A DNA stretch of 6,944 bases from Veillonella sp. (lineage in GTDB: Bacteria; Bacillota; Negativicutes; Veillonellales; Veillonellaceae), in NCBI GenBank assembly GCA_022737715.1, contig JAIITD010000092.1, forward strand, positions 1-6,944, in the 5' to 3' direction. The notes beneath the pieces are model-generated. The model was not told where the DNA came from, did no database searches, and saw only the letters and a list, made by a program, of their open reading frames with translations. A program made the position numbers and the translations under genes. Below are positions 6,617 to 6,944 of the stretch, in pieces (within the stretch, counting starts at the first letter, position 1; each line of letters starts with the position of its first letter).

Positions 6617-6622
6617 ATTATA
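6617..6622 (-). promoter_or_regulatory. Possible -10 box for the DUF523 gene, next to the tRNA terminator
   Basis: A perfect TATAAT on the minus strand lies 30 bases before the GTG start. The -35 position would fall in the loop and 3' arm of the tRNA terminator stem (TTCGGT at a 15-base spacer), a poor match. Either a weak promoter overlaps the terminator, or the gene depends on read-through from the tRNA transcript. Confidence 0.35.
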
Positions 6623-6625
6623 TAC

Positions 6626-6651
6626 AAAAAAAGACTAACCGAAGTTAGTCT
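6626..6651 (-). terminator. Intrinsic terminator of the tRNA operon
   Basis: Read on the minus strand, an 8-bp perfect stem AGACTAAC / GTTAGTCT closes a TTCG tetraloop and runs into seven T residues (6632-6626). It begins 3 bases after the CCA end of tRNA-Leu. UUCG is an exceptionally stable loop, so this is a textbook rho-independent terminator ending the Gly-Cys-Leu tRNA transcript. Confidence 0.93.
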
Positions 6652-6653
6652 AA

Positions 6654-6742
6654 TGGTGCCGAGGACCGGAATCGAACCGGTACGGTTATTTCTAACCGAC
6701 GGATTTTAAGTCCGTTGCGTCTGCCTGTTCCGCCACCCCGGC
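6654..6742 (-). tRNA. tRNA-Leu (anticodon UAA)
   Basis: An 89-base class II tRNA with CCA encoded (6656-6654). Acceptor GCCGGGG pairs with CCTCGGC (one G-U), with discriminator A. The anticodon arm is ACGGA, loop CTTAAAA, TCCGT, giving anticodon TAA, which reads UUA and probably UUG. The long variable arm, GGTTA-GAAA-TAACC, is the class II hallmark and confirms leucine. The T arm GGTTCGATTCC is standard. It is the last gene of the tRNA cluster. Confidence 0.97.
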
Positions 6743-6758
6743 ATGGGTAACGATTTTG

Positions 6759-6833
<75 letters not shown>

Positions 6834-6845
6834 ATATAAAATTAG

Positions 6846-6920
6846 TGGAGCGGGAAACGAGATTCGAACTCGCGACCCCCGCCTTGGCAAGGCGGTGCTC
6901 TACCGCTGAGCTATTCCCGC
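6846..6920 (-). tRNA. tRNA-Gly (anticodon GCC)
   Basis: A 75-base tRNA with CCA encoded. Acceptor GCGGGAA pairs with TTCCCGC. The anticodon arm is CCGCC, loop TTGCCAA, GGCGG, giving GCC, which reads GGC/GGU. The D-arm TAGCTCAGCGGTAGAGCA and T arm are canonical. It lies 12 bases upstream of tRNA-Cys. Confidence 0.97.
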
Positions 6921-6927
6921 ATGTACA

Positions 6928-6944
6928 TGGTGCCTCAGGACAGA
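6928..6944 (-). tRNA. 3' end of a further tRNA, cut by the window edge
   Basis: Seven bases upstream of tRNA-Gly, the minus strand reads TCTGTCCTGAGGCACCA up to an encoded CCA (6930-6928). This fits a T-stem 3' half CTGTC, an acceptor 3' half CTGAGGC and discriminator A, as in a tRNA with a GCCTCAG 5' end. The anticodon lies outside the window, so the amino acid cannot be read. Confidence 0.75.

Noticed and set aside
6518..6709. Plus-strand frame of 63 codons ending in VPRTGIEPVRLFLTDGF
   Set aside because: The C-terminal part is the antisense translation of the tRNA-Leu T arm, a well-known false-protein signature. It also runs against the DUF523 gene and through the terminator.

Overview
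The window reads as a low-GC, diderm (LPS-bearing) Firmicute of the Negativicutes type. Veillonella is the best guess, but this is inferred and not proven by any single marker here. The reasons are a Firmicutes-style scpA-scpB-rluB cluster and a Gly-Cys-Leu tRNA cluster, together with a phosphoethanolamine-transferase-like enzyme that only makes sense in a cell with an outer-membrane or other glycolipid acceptor. The content is almost entirely housekeeping, densely packed and without mobile elements, CRISPR or obvious foreign DNA.

Left part (about 1-4092, all minus strand, so transcribed right to left): scpA, scpB, rluB, a BaiN/HI0933-family flavoprotein, cmk, and the first nine codons of a further gene. 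Junctions are very tight. scpA and scpB are separated by 1 base, scpB and rluB by 13 bases, rluB and the flavoprotein overlap by 4 bases (ATGA), and cmk and the next gene abut directly. The only sizeable gap is 69 bases before cmk. The cluster joins chromosome segregation (ScpA/ScpB, the condensin partners), 23S rRNA pseudouridylation (RluB type), a flavoprotein of uncertain role, and CMP phosphorylation for nucleotide and phospholipid synthesis. The cut-off gene is possibly the acyltransferase plsC, judged by usual context only.

Middle (4093-4260): a 168-base AT-rich divergent promoter region between scpA (minus) and a membrane-anchored alkaline-phosphatase-superfamily transferase (plus, 4261-6093). 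The transferase resembles the EptA/CptA phosphoethanolamine transferases that decorate lipid A or LPS core. Its ribosome binding site lies in a small possible hairpin.

Right part (6094-6944): a perfect 17-bp inverted repeat separates the convergent ends of the transferase gene and a DUF523 (TudS-like, iron-sulfur) gene, and holds the last codons and stop of the latter. Beyond it lies a minus-strand tRNA cluster, transcribed in the order partial tRNA, Gly(GCC), Cys(GCA), Leu(UAA). It ends in a clean UUCG-loop intrinsic terminator just ahead of the DUF523 gene.

I did not find a convincing new biological system. The points most worth a second look are the cysteine-free catalytic domain of the transferase, the possible sequestration of its ribosome binding site, the DUF523 gene placed directly behind the tRNA terminator, and the stop codon buried in the shared hairpin.
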